From GCA-016699895 sp964633435 (lineage in GTDB: Bacteria > Patescibacteriota > Saccharimonadia > Saccharimonadales > Saccharimonadaceae), in assembly GCA_964633435.1 (NCBI GenBank), contig CAZWHA010000001.1, positions 1-64,000 of the forward strand: a DNA stretch of 64,000 bases, given 5' to 3'. The notes below the pieces were generated by a model. That model worked only from the letters and a program-made list of their open reading frames with translations, ran no database searches and was not told where the DNA came from. This document shows, piece after piece, positions 1-7,496 of this stretch. The translations under genes were made by a program, and so were the position numbers. How positions within the stretch are numbered: the stretch's first letter is position 1; each line of letters starts with the position of its first letter.

Positions 1-1
1 A

Positions 2-73
2 TATGGAGAAGAGGCCTTCCGACCAAACTACGAAGTCTTAGCGACATACTCATCCGCCGCAAAATGTATATAA
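2..73 (+). CDS. C-terminal tail of an unidentified CDS entering from the left edge
   Basis: An open frame runs from the window edge to a TAA at 71-73 and encodes 23 residues containing GEEAFRPNYEVLATY. The composition looks protein-like and the frame has no start inside the window, so it could be the end of an upstream gene. The family cannot be told from so short a tail, and chance is not excluded. Confidence 0.3.
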   Translation, partial: YGEEAFRPNYEVLATYSSAAKCI

Positions 74-620
74 CAGGGCGCGAGTCGTAAATGCATGGCC
101 GGAATGGCCTGATTCACTGACCGCTCCTTTCGGAGCATATCGCGGAGCTGATCTCTCCTAACAAAAGGTGAAACGTACGCTCGACGCGGTTTTCGACAGT
201 TAGGTAACATCAGGGCGCAAAGCGTCCAACTCGTCAGAGTTTTTCGCGCGCCAGCTGGCGCTACCACTCCTGCCGAAAACAGTGCTAGTTGTGGAGTAAA
301 CGTCTTATTGGGCTGCGTTTTCGCTTCAACTGCATATAATTATTGTTACGGAAAAACTAGGTTTCTCTACGTAGCAATTCGGTCAGTATTTTCTAAAGGT
401 GCTGACTTTTGTTTTTGATGTTTGCGATTGACTAATGATAGTTTCTCGAGCAATTTTTATGTTCAAAAGTCTAGCTCGATTGTAGCAAATGAAATCGGTT
501 ATGTCAATATAATTCATGATTTTTATTGTTGTGTTTTTTACACAAAATACTATTTAACAGGTTATGCGTTGTAAATTATACTGTATATGATGTAATGATT
601 ACTGTTGTGATTTTGTTAAT
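74..620. other. Intergenic region, no gene recognised
   Basis: The first 220 bases are of average composition. The rest is strongly A+T-rich. Small inverted repeats are visible (for example GCTCC...GGAGC near 140-155), but no tRNA or SRP signature or long coding frame is convincing. A 79-codon minus-strand frame here has no ribosome site and no recognisable family. Confidence 0.5.
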
Positions 621-1478
621 CTATTTGACTGCGACGTGTTCGAACAAGCGTACCACCGGCGTCAGATCACGCATCACAGCCAGATCGTAACCATCGTTAA
701 AACACTTGGAAGCAGCATCTCGTTCACGCACTTCGCCAGCTCGCGGTTCCAGGACGCAAATCCGCAGCACATTATCACCCAGCAGCATTTCAGTGTCCGC
801 TGGCACCTCGCCCAGTAAAAATCCATTCGGGCGCTGCTCACGTAAGGTTTTTAAAGCAACATGCCCCCTCTCGTGCTTGTTTAAAACATGAATGAGATCA
901 TCAAATCGTCCGTCTCCACCTTGTACTAGTCGCTTAGTGACCGGATCAACCGCTAGAGCATTTGCCACCACATGAGTTGGGCTCACTCCATAATGATCAA
1001 GTGCTAGATCAATAATATTCTTTATCCCAGAGGACAAGATGGTCGTCGGAACACCGCGCTCCTTGGCACAATCAAATAATTCCTTGAATCCGGTACGCAG
1101 CTGCGCTGCAACTAGAAATGCGTCTCGCAGGTCGTCAACCCTGATATGATAACTTGCAATCAGATCCAGCACCTCAGACCACTTGGCATGCGCTACCTCA
1201 TCAGTCAGCAGTCCGGCCTTTTCGAGCGGACGCAACGATTGATAGATTTCGCCGCGCCGCTCAACCCCTTCTGGAGGCCTTAGCTGATCGACAATATCCC
1301 AACTGCCGATATTTTTATTTACCTCGCGACCTTCAGTGGCTGTCAAGTCAAAATCAGATACCACCTGCAGTTTGTTTAGTCCGTCATGTATAAATTGATC
1401 GAGCTTGCGCATAACTGCAGCTTTGTCGCGATATTCCAGGCCTCGTAATAATTCGGAAGTCTGATCAGTCGTCGTCAT
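621..1478 (-). CDS. HAD-family pyrimidine 5'-nucleotidase (UMPH-1-like)
   Basis: This is a HAD-superfamily hydrolase of about 285 residues, most like the cytosolic 5'-nucleotidase III/UMPH-1 family, which dephosphorylates nucleoside monophosphates. The nucleophile motif is SDFDLTATEG (DxDxT). A central segment LRTGFKELFDCAKERGVP followed by TILSSGIKNII matches the family's cap and motif II region, and a later LLGDN supplies the metal-binding aspartate. The frame is open 41 codons further upstream, but the ATG at 1478 is preferred: an extended -10 (TGATAAAAT) lies 7 nt upstream, as at many genes here, and the extra N-terminus looks non-coding. Substrate specificity is inferred from family resemblance only. 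Confidence 0.72.
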   Translation of the reverse strand: MTTTDQTSELLRGLEYRDKAAVMRKLDQFIHDGLNKLQVVSDFDLTATEGREVNKNIGSWDIVDQLRPPEGVERRGEIYQSLRPLEKAGLLTDEVAHAKWSEVLDLIASYHIRVDDLRDAFLVAAQLRTGFKELFDCAKERGVPTTILSSGIKNIIDLALDHYGVSPTHVVANALAVDPVTKRLVQGGDGRFDDLIHVLNKHERGHVALKTLREQRPNGFLLGEVPADTEMLLGDNVLRICVLEPRAGEVRERDAASKCFNDGYDLAVMRDLTPVVRLFEHVAVK

Positions 1479-1611
1479 AGGAGCTATTTTATCATAATGT
1501 AAACAGTCAGCTCGCTTCTCCGGACACATAATGCCCCTTTTAGCTACGTAGAGTTGAGTATAAAGTTTTCCACAGTCAAAATCTGTGGTAAAAAATACCA
1601 TAATAAGCCTA

Positions 1612-1640
1612 TTTACACAACCGTTTTGGTGTGCTATTAT
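1612..1640 (+). promoter_or_regulatory. Sigma-70 type promoter of a small transcript
   Basis: TTTACA (1612-1617), a 17-nt spacer and TATTAT (1635-1640) preceded by TG, giving an extended -10. It points at the short transcript ending in the terminator at 1718-1763. Confidence 0.6.
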
Positions 1641-1646
1641 AGAGGT

Positions 1647-1763
1647 GGTTCATGAATAAAAAATGTATTCACGAGCCGCGCACATACTAAACCAAAATAA
1701 ACATTATCTAAACCATGGAACGGTCACTAATTCTCGCAGGTGACCGTTCTTCTTTTGTTTTTA
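1647..1763 (+). ncRNA. Small independent transcript (possible sRNA or micro-ORF mRNA)
   Basis: A good promoter ends at 1640, and a strong terminator hairpin (stem GAACGGTCAC / GTGACCGTTC at 1718-1749, then a T-rich run) closes the unit after about 110 nt. Inside is a 12-codon frame at 1652-1690 encoding MNKKCIHEPRTY, with AGAGGTGG just upstream of its ATG. If transcription starts near 1647 that site would largely be lost and the ATG would be nearly leaderless. A small hairpin (TGAATA...TATTCA) covers the start. No known RNA family is recognised. It may act as an sRNA or encode a micropeptide. Confidence 0.5.
1718..1763 (+). terminator. Rho-independent terminator of the small transcript
   Basis: A perfect 10-bp stem (1718-1727 with 1740-1749) is followed by TTCTTTTGTTTTT. 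Confidence 0.8.
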
Positions 1764-1768
1764 TACCA

Positions 1769-1795
1769 AAAAAGCCGCCCACATGGGCGGCTTTT
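1769..1795 (-). terminator. Terminator of tmRNA
   Basis: The stem AAGCCGCCC / GGGCGGCTT with a short loop is followed by a T run on the minus strand. It sits 17 nt beyond the tmRNA 3' end. The symmetry would allow function in both directions. Confidence 0.8.
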
Positions 1796-1811
1796 AGTTC
1801 ATAATAAAATC

Positions 1812-2204
1812 TGGTGGAGCTGCCGGCAACTGCCGCCGGGTCCGAATGGTAACCTGTCAATTATCTACGAAGCCTATTGGATCTCAGGGATACTCGGACC
1901 AGACGCACGGAAATCCACAAAGATCGCCTAGTCGAGCCTGCAAAAGTTCTCGTCCCTGTAGAATGCAGGACCCTACAGAGACACAGCGAAATATGTATGA
2001 CATCGAACTCGTCTATTTCGCGTCAACGAGACGATGGCTGCCCGATAATTAGGCGGCTAGCGCGTAAGCGCGTGGCGCAAAGAGAGCCTTTACGTCAGCA
2101 GCAAACGCTTGGATACGTGTTTTTACACTTATTTTGATGGTAAAGTAATCAACTGCTCGCAAATTAACCTGTTAAATTCCATCCGTCGAAGCTAATTCAG
2201 CCCC
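1812..2204 (-). ncRNA. ssrA: tmRNA (transfer-messenger RNA)
   Basis: tmRNA rescues stalled ribosomes by adding a degradation tag to the nascent protein. The 5' end (at 2204) reads GGGGCTGAATTAGCTTCGAC, the canonical tmRNA start. The 3' end has a T-arm-like segment and finishes GCTCCACCA, so CCA is encoded. The acceptor ends pair. The internal reading frame ends in codons for RAYALAA followed by TAA (near 2051), matching the usual YALAA tag end. The resume codon cannot be fixed with certainty; a GCT or GCG 16-19 codons before the stop is plausible. Length is about 393 nt. The gene is a single, non-permuted piece. Confidence 0.93.
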
Positions 2205-2216
2205 ACGTACTTTATT

Positions 2217-2244
2217 ATTATACCACATTATTAGCTTGATTCAA
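2217..2244 (-). promoter_or_regulatory. Promoter of tmRNA
   Basis: On the minus strand TTGAAT (2244-2239), a 16-nt spacer and TATAAT (2222-2217, preceded by TGG) lie 12 nt before the mature 5' end. Confidence 0.6.
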
Positions 2245-2284
2245 AACATTAGCCAAACCAGGATCAAGCTGTTATAATAAGCTC

Positions 2285-3778
2285 ATGATTGCGAGGGTTC
2301 TGACCGCTGTACCAGTTGGCTTTGATGGCCAGCCGGTTACAGTGGAATGTGACATCACCAAGGGCCTACCAGCCTTTAGTATTGTCGGCCTAGCCGATAA
2401 AGCGGTCGCCGAGAGCCGCGAGCGCGTCCGGTCAGCGATTACTAATTCTGGATTTGCCTTTCCCACTAAACGCATCACTATTAATCTGGCACCTGCCAGC
2501 CTGGCTAAGGAAGGTTCGCACCTGGATCTACCGATCGCTATCAGCATTTTAGTCTGTAGTGGTCAACTGAAACAGAGCGACGTCAAATCAATTATGCTAG
2601 CCGGAGAGCTATCGCTCGACGGCGAGCTACGGCCTACCCACGGCTCGATCCTAATCGCCGAAGCCGCCAAAAAAGCTAAGTGTAGTACCATCATCTTGCC
2701 GGCTCAAAATGCTATTCAGGCAGCGTTGATCGATAGTATAAATGTTGTTGGAATAACTACATTTACTGATACAGTTATGCATTTATTACAGGAAAAGGTC
2801 ATCAAGCCGACAATCAATAATTCACCCGATCACTTGGCCCTCGCTCATCCCTCAATCGACGAAATCCGCGGCCAAGATACCGCCAAACGGGCCTTGGTTG
2901 TAGCAGCTGCCGGTCATCACAACGTCCTGTTCACCGGTTCACCTGGGGCCGGCAAAACTATGCTGGCTCGCACCCTGCCCAGCCTATTGCCCGACCTCGG
3001 TCGTAACGAGATGATTGATACCACCAAGATCCACTCGTTGGCCGGCGACTCGATAGAGGATATCGTTCGCCAGCGACCGTTCCGATCACCCCATCATACA
3101 GCATCATTCGTGGCATTGATTGGCGGTGGCAGTAAAGTCACACCCGGCGAGGTATCGCTAGCTCATAACGGTGTTCTATTCTTGGACGAAATCCCTGAAT
3201 TTACTCGCTCGTCACTCGAGGCCTTGCGCCAGCCGCTCGAAGATCGCATCGTACACATTTCACGCGCCAGTGGCAAAGTGACTTATCCAGCCAACTTCAT
3301 GCTGGTTGCCACTATGAACCCCTGCCCCTGCGGCTATTTCGGTGATGATAAAAAAGCCTGTACCTGCACCCAGCAAATGATCCTCGCCTATCAAAAGCGT
3401 CTGAGTGGGCCACTGTTGGATCGAATTGACATGACCATTCCAGTGGCTCGAATCGACCGCAACGAGCTATTCGCCGACAAATCAGACAGCGGTGGTCGCC
3501 AAGCCGAAACGTTTCGACGCTCGATTGCTCTAGCCAGGGACGCCCAACTGGGCCGTCAGTCAAAACCAAATGCCGCGCTAACGAACAAAGAGCTGGAGCG
3601 TCACGCTAATCTGACTACTGACGCTAAAGCCATGTTGCTCAGTGCCTCTGAAAAGCTTGATTTATCAGCCCGTGGACATTTCAAAGTTCTGCGGGTCGCA
3701 CGGACAGTCGCCGACCTCAATAACCATGATCGTATCGAGGTCGCCGACGTTGCCGAAGCCCTCCGCTATCGACAATAG
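2285..3778 (+). CDS. comM: YifB/ComM family Mg-chelatase-like AAA+ ATPase
   Basis: This 497-residue protein belongs to the ComM/YifB family; ComM is a hexameric helicase that extends branch migration during natural transformation. It has the family N-terminal domain (LTAVPVGFDGQPVTVE, then GLPAFSIVGLADKAVAESRE), a Walker A GSPGAGKTML at about residue 220, a Walker B region LFLDEIPEF, and the C-terminal Mg-chelatase-like domain. A CPCGYFGD-CTC cysteine cluster is kept. The length is normal for the family. The ATG is 6 nt downstream of an extended -10 (TGTTATAAT), so the mRNA is probably leaderless. With the type IV pilus in this window it fits a DNA-uptake pathway, though that role is inferred. 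Confidence 0.9.
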   Translation: MIARVLTAVPVGFDGQPVTVECDITKGLPAFSIVGLADKAVAESRERVRSAITNSGFAFPTKRITINLAPASLAKEGSHLDLPIAISILVCSGQLKQSDVKSIMLAGELSLDGELRPTHGSILIAEAAKKAKCSTIILPAQNAIQAALIDSINVVGITTFTDTVMHLLQEKVIKPTINNSPDHLALAHPSIDEIRGQDTAKRALVVAAAGHHNVLFTGSPGAGKTMLARTLPSLLPDLGRNEMIDTTKIHSLAGDSIEDIVRQRPFRSPHHTASFVALIGGGSKVTPGEVSLAHNGVLFLDEIPEFTRSSLEALRQPLEDRIVHISRASGKVTYPANFMLVATMNPCPCGYFGDDKKACTCTQQMILAYQKRLSGPLLDRIDMTIPVARIDRNELFADKSDSGGRQAETFRRSIALARDAQLGRQSKPNAALTNKELERHANLTTDAKAMLLSASEKLDLSARGHFKVLRVARTVADLNNHDRIEVADVAEALRYRQ

Positions 3779-3788
3779 TCGTGGCCCC

Positions 3789-3817
3789 TTGCGTATCCCT
3801 GAAAAATTTGCTACAAT
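3789..3817 (+). promoter_or_regulatory. Promoter of the infC-rpmI-rplT operon
   Basis: TTGCGT (3789-3794), 17-nt spacer, TACAAT (3812-3817) with TGC directly upstream (extended -10). The start of infC lies about 37 nt downstream, leaving room for a leader with a Shine-Dalgarno site. Confidence 0.7.
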
Positions 3818-3853
3818 TATTCCGTTAAAAGTTAATTTCAGGTAAGGAGCCAT

Positions 3854-4387
3854 ATAGCCAACCAATCGGTGCGAATCAACGGTGAAATCCGCGCTTCGCA
3901 ATTGCGTGTCATCGGTGCAAGTGGTGAGCAACTCGGGATCATGTCCCGCCTAGCCGCCCTCGATGCCGCTCGCGATGCTGGACTTGACCTGGTAGAGATT
4001 TCGCCAAACGCGGCGCCGCCTGTTGCTAAAATCGTTGACTGGGGTAAATACCAGTATCAAAAGATGAAAGAGCAACAGCGCAATAAAAAGAGCGCACGGA
4101 CCAGTGAAATCAAGCAGATGCGGCTGGGCCTCAAGATCGGTCAAAACGATCTCGATATCAAGCTGCGCAAAGTTCGCAAATTCCTCGCCGATGGTGACAA
4201 GGTTAAAATCCAGGTCATGTTTAGAGGTCGAGAAATGGCGCACCCCGAAATCGGCCGCACAATACTGGACAAAATCCTCGAGAGCCTATCCGATGTGGCA
4301 ATCGCTGATCAGAAACCCGTTATGGCTGGTCGGAACCTGAGTGTAATGATAAGGAGCAACCCCAATGCCAAAAATGAAGACGCATAA
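3854..4387 (+). CDS. infC: Translation initiation factor IF-3, probable AUA start
   Basis: IF-3 binds the 30S subunit and checks start-codon/initiator-tRNA pairing. The protein carries the family core: RINGEIRASQLRVIGASGEQ, DLVEISPNAAPPVAKI, KIQVMFRGREMAHPEIG. Length is about 177 residues. The frame holds only two plausible starts after the stop at 3833: GTG at 3869, which is 19 nt from the AAGGAG at 3844-3849, and ATA at 3854, only 4 nt from it. The ATA is preferred because infC is known for rare AUU/AUC/AUA starts that IF-3 itself discriminates against, giving autoregulation. The gene overlaps rpmI by 23 nt. Confidence 0.9.
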   Translation: MANQSVRINGEIRASQLRVIGASGEQLGIMSRLAALDAARDAGLDLVEISPNAAPPVAKIVDWGKYQYQKMKEQQRNKKSARTSEIKQMRLGLKIGQNDLDIKLRKVRKFLADGDKVKIQVMFRGREMAHPEIGRTILDKILESLSDVAIADQKPVMAGRNLSVMIRSNPNAKNEDA

Positions 4388-4559
4388 AGGTACCGCCAAG
4401 CGTGTCCGCACTACCAAGTCCGGCAAGCTGCTGCGCGAAAATGCGGCAACACACCACAAACTATCGACGCAGACCAAGCGCGGCAAACGCGCCAAGAGTG
4501 CCGATAGCCAAATTACCGGCAAAATTGCTAAGAACATTAGGCGCGTCATTGGCGCTTAA
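4365..4559 (+). CDS. rpmI: 50S ribosomal protein L35
   Basis: This 64-residue basic protein begins MPKMKTHKGTAKRVRTTKSG, the L35 signature, and is of normal length. Its start lies inside the end of infC, with AAGGAG (4350-4355) 9 nt upstream, so translation is coupled to infC in the classic infC-rpmI-rplT operon. Confidence 0.95.
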   Translation: MPKMKTHKGTAKRVRTTKSGKLLRENAATHHKLSTQTKRGKRAKSADSQITGKIAKNIRRVIGA

Positions 4560-4605
4560 TAACAGAGATAATTATTGTAATTTTAACTACATAGGAGTTT
4601 AAATA

Positions 4606-4950
4606 ATGAGAGTAAAACGAGGCGTGACCGCCAGAGCCAGGCACAACAAAATACTAAAGCAAGCCAAAGGCATGAGCCACAGCCGCACCCGATCATTCCG
4701 CCTAGCCCAACAAGGCGTGATTCGCGCGCTGCAATACGCTTACCGCGACCGTCGCAACAAAAAGCGTGATTTTCGCAATCTGTGGATCACCCGTATCAAT
4801 GCTGCTGCTCGTGACAACGGCACCACCTATTCACGACTGATGGCTGGCTTGAAAGCCAGCGACATCAACCTGGATCGCAAAGTCCTAGCTGATCTGGCTG
4901 TTCGCGAACCAGAAGCTTTCACGGCAATCGTCAAAGCCGCCGTTAAGTAA
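4606..4950 (+). CDS. rplT: 50S ribosomal protein L20
   Basis: This 114-residue L20 begins MRVKRGVTARARHNKIL and contains GMSHSRTRSFRLAQQ and AYRDRRNKKRDFRNLWI, all typical of the family. L20 binds 23S rRNA early in assembly and often represses its own operon. A TAGGAGT Shine-Dalgarno lies just upstream. It is the last gene of the operon, followed by a terminator. Confidence 0.96.
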   Translation: MRVKRGVTARARHNKILKQAKGMSHSRTRSFRLAQQGVIRALQYAYRDRRNKKRDFRNLWITRINAAARDNGTTYSRLMAGLKASDINLDRKVLADLAVREPEAFTAIVKAAVK

Positions 4951-4967
4951 CGATCGATGTAGAGAGT

Positions 4968-4999
4968 AAAATAGCCCGTGTCAATGCGGGCTATTTTTT
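4968..4999. terminator. Bidirectional terminator between rplT and rnpB
   Basis: The stem AAATAGCCCG / CGGGCTATTT is followed by T-rich sequence on the plus strand and preceded by A/T-rich sequence that gives T residues on the minus strand. It can end both rplT (+) and rnpB (-). Confidence 0.8.
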
Positions 5000-5010
5000 A
5001 TAATACTAGG

Positions 5011-5366
5011 CGCCAGATTGCCGATAAGCCGGGTTCTGTCGTGAACGACCATCTATCTACGATCACCGTTGCCGATAATCTCTAGCGGGTTGAAGCAGTC
5101 GGTTGACGAGCAGTCAATAATCCAACCTCCTTGCAGCCGACAGGGTTTACCTTCTCCGTACGTCACCGTACGTCGCTGTGCGCTCTTACCGCACTCCTTT
5201 CACCCTTACCCTTGCCTTACGGCTCGGGCGGTATCGTTTCTGTGGCACTTTCCCTAGGGTCACCCCCGGTCGCCGTTAGCGACTGTCGTTGCTCTATGCT
5301 GCCCGGACTTTCCTCTTGTGTACCGATTGCTCGATAACACCAGCGGTCGTTTAGTAATCTGGCTCT
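5011..5366 (-). ncRNA. rnpB: RNase P RNA, bacterial class A type
   Basis: This is the catalytic RNA of tRNA 5'-end processing. On the minus strand it has the universal segment GAGGAAAGTCCGGGC (5315-5301) and the 3' segment ACAGAACCCGGCTTATCGGC (5039-5020). The ends GCCAGATT and AATCTGGC pair as helix P1, giving a gene of about 356 nt. An extended -10 (TGCTATACT, -10 at 5375-5370) sits just upstream of the 5' end. Short reading frames on the plus strand here are accidental. Exact ends may differ by a few bases. Confidence 0.93.
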
Positions 5367-5393
5367 TCTAGTATAGCATGCATTGCACACGTC

Positions 5394-6308
5394 CTAAGGT
5401 CGATTATCGTCGAGAATCTTGTTCACCAAGCCATCGGCCAGTCGGTTATACTCACGGTGAACATGGCGAAAACGAATTTTATCAAAGCGCGTCATCAGAC
5501 GTTTGATTCGATCGTACACTTCTCGGTATTCTGGATTTTTGACCGAAAACAGGCCGTTCAATTGATTCACCACCATCAAACTGTCACTGCGGAACTCGAT
5601 GCGTCGCGCATTGATCTCTAGAGCTTTCTGCAGCGCCAACTCGACCGCTGTATATTCAGCCATACCACTATCGCTGCGGCCAATGAAATCGCCACCTTGG
5701 GTCACAATATTTTCGTGTTGATCCATAATGACAAAAGCCGAGGCTGACGGACCAGGATTACCTCTCGAACCGCCATCGGAATAGATAAGTAATGTTGTAT
5801 TTTTGTCATCGTTATCATCGAGAACCAGCGCTTTACCGGCGCCCTTGTCAGCACTGATATCCAGCAATACTGTCGTTGAGTTGGTGATAACATCTTGATG
5901 TATATCTGACAACGATTTCCAGATGTAGTGGTCGTATTCGTTGTCCAAACTAACTCTCGGCACTCGCTCGGAGAGGCTGACTTCATACAAGATAAAAATA
6001 TACTGCAGCTCTCTGTCCTCGGGATCGGTATAGCTAACAACTTCACGCAAATAGGCGATCTCAGGATAGATGCCCGTATGGATCTGCAGCGACCTCTTGA
6101 GAGCATCGACTGGCTGTTCGTTGCGATGTAGTGAGCCGCCAGGTAGCTCGTACAAGCCATCGATCGAAGGCCGACCGCCTGATCGGCGTATCAATAAGAC
6201 TCTACCGCGCTGCGGCACGATGGCTCGAACGACTACTTTCTGTTTCACAAATTCCCACCATTCATAATTACTAAATACCCTGCGCTGCAGATAGAATTTC
6301 CTTGACAA
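5394..6308 (-). CDS. Degenerate Nudix domain fused to RNase HI
   Basis: This 304-residue two-domain protein has a Nudix fold at about residues 22-150 and a type 1 RNase H at about 170-304. The RNase H part keeps its acidic residues (YSDGGSRGNPGP, GMAEYTAVEL, FRSDSL, HREYNRLADG), so it should cut RNA in RNA-DNA hybrids. The Nudix box starts well (GGSLHRNE at 57-64), but the metal-binding REUxEE core reads RSLQIH (72-77), losing all three glutamates, so hydrolase activity is doubtful and a binding role is possible. The listed start is TTG. A GTG 21 codons later also fits the Nudix N-terminus. Confidence 0.85.
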   Translation of the reverse strand: MSRKFYLQRRVFSNYEWWEFVKQKVVVRAIVPQRGRVLLIRRSGGRPSIDGLYELPGGSLHRNEQPVDALKRSLQIHTGIYPEIAYLREVVSYTDPEDRELQYIFILYEVSLSERVPRVSLDNEYDHYIWKSLSDIHQDVITNSTTVLLDISADKGAGKALVLDDNDDKNTTLLIYSDGGSRGNPGPSASAFVIMDQHENIVTQGGDFIGRSDSGMAEYTAVELALQKALEINARRIEFRSDSLMVVNQLNGLFSVKNPEYREVYDRIKRLMTRFDKIRFRHVHREYNRLADGLVNKILDDNRP

Positions 6309-6426
6309 AGCAAGGGGGTGCCCGCATCAATCGACCACGGCCGATTGCAATATTGAGCTCCCATTCTACGATTCGTTGGAAATCATATGCAACCGCAGGG
6401 CACTACTATTGTACCATGAACACGGT

Positions 6427-7104
6427 TTATATCGGCAGGACAGCTACGAATAATTTCAGAATAAAATCGATAATCCCACCTAGAATATTACCGATGAAAC
6501 TGCTAGCAACCAACAATATAGCGAACACCACGACAATGCCGATACGCTCCATCGACTCCATAAAGCGCTGAATTGCAGTCGGCGCTACCGCATAGAGCAA
6601 TCGTGAGCCGTCCAGCGGTGGAATAGGCAACATATTAAAAGCGAAAAAGCCTAAGTTCACCATAATACCAGCATTCAGAAACATCGACATCACTCCACTG
6701 GTGGCAAAGATCGCGTCGCCGACAATAATCAGGTGTCCGCTAAAGTATGCAGCGATAAAAAACAAAAATGCCAGCACTAGGTTTGTCAGTGGTCCAGCTA
6801 CCCCAACCAGAGCCGCACCCCACTCCCCGCCCTTTACTCGATCTGGTCGAAATGGTACTGGCTTTGCCCCACCGAATATTGGAGTACTATGCGTCACACC
6901 GTTCATAATTACTAACAAAACTGGTAATGCGATCGTCAAGACCGGATCGATATGCTTGATAGGATTCAACGTTAAACGACCGTTCTCTTTCGCCGTATCA
7001 TCACCGAGCCAATACGCCGTCAAGCCATGCATCAATTCATGGAGTACCATTGATCCAAATACTACAGCTAACACAATCGCGATATAGGTGAAATCGATAT
7101 TCAT
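6427..7104 (-). CDS. Site-2 protease family (M50) membrane zinc metalloprotease
   Basis: This is an integral membrane protease-like protein of 225 residues. The zinc motif HELMH sits in the first membrane segment (about residue 23), and the third ligand motif NMLPIPPLDGS is at about 175, both in place for the M50B family. About five to six hydrophobic segments are visible. It has no PDZ domain, so it resembles the small SpoIVFB/FtsH-independent group. An extended -10 (TGCTACAAT) ends 6 nt before the ATG, so the mRNA is probably leaderless. The substrate is unknown. Confidence 0.87.
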   Translation of the reverse strand: MNIDFTYIAIVLAVVFGSMVLHELMHGLTAYWLGDDTAKENGRLTLNPIKHIDPVLTIALPVLLVIMNGVTHSTPIFGGAKPVPFRPDRVKGGEWGAALVGVAGPLTNLVLAFLFFIAAYFSGHLIIVGDAIFATSGVMSMFLNAGIMVNLGFFAFNMLPIPPLDGSRLLYAVAPTAIQRFMESMERIGIVVVFAILLVASSFIGNILGGIIDFILKLFVAVLPI

Positions 7105-7148
7105 TACTCTATTGTAGCAAAGTTGAGGCTAGTTTCGCTAGTCAGCAC

Positions 7149-7177
7149 TTGACCAAAACAGATAAAACATATATAAT
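7149..7177 (+). promoter_or_regulatory. Promoter of rpmB
   Basis: TTGACC (7149-7154), exactly 17 nt, then TATAAT (7172-7177). One of the best sigma-70 matches in the window. Confidence 0.8.
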
Positions 7178-7213
7178 GTTTCGGAGTTTTCAAAAAAGAA
7201 GGAGTTACATAAC

Positions 7214-7435
7214 ATGGCATCACGATGCGACATCACCGGCAAAGGCAAGCAGTTTGGCAACAACGTCAGCTTTTCCATGCGCCGCACCAAGCGAGTCTTT
7301 CGACCGAACCTACAAAAGAAGACTTTTGTAGTAAACGGCAAGAAAGTTACCCTGACAGTAGCCGCTAGCACCATTCGAACCCTGAAAAAGAAGGGATTCG
7401 TGTTGCAGGGCTCGGCACCAGTCAGCTCAAAATAA
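7214..7435 (+). CDS. rpmB: 50S ribosomal protein L28
   Basis: A 73-residue L28 starting MASRCDITGKGKQFGNNVSF, with RRTKRVFRPNLQKK in the middle. Length is normal. The leader holds GAAGGAG 9 nt before the ATG. It is a single-gene transcript with its own promoter and terminator, lying between genes on the opposite strand. Confidence 0.95.
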   Translation: MASRCDITGKGKQFGNNVSFSMRRTKRVFRPNLQKKTFVVNGKKVTLTVAASTIRTLKKKGFVLQGSAPVSSK

Positions 7436-7452
7436 CTCAGCTTGGGTTTATT

Positions 7453-7484
7453 AAAAATACCGCTATCTCGAGCGGTATTTTTGG
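7453..7484. terminator. Bidirectional terminator after rpmB
   Basis: The stem AAAATACCGC / GCGGTATTTT with an 8-nt loop is flanked by A and T runs. It can serve rpmB (+) and the gene at 7497-8120 (-). Confidence 0.8.
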
Positions 7485-7496
7485 TTCCAGCTAGCG

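Noticed and set aside
28..267. 79-codon minus-strand frame near the left edge
   Set aside because: No ribosome site, no family resemblance and no neighbour support; basic/arginine-rich composition typical of a shadow frame.
1846..2137. Several short plus-strand frames
   Set aside because: They lie entirely within the tmRNA gene on the opposite strand.
5069..5337. Short plus-strand frames
   Set aside because: They are the reverse complement of RNase P RNA.
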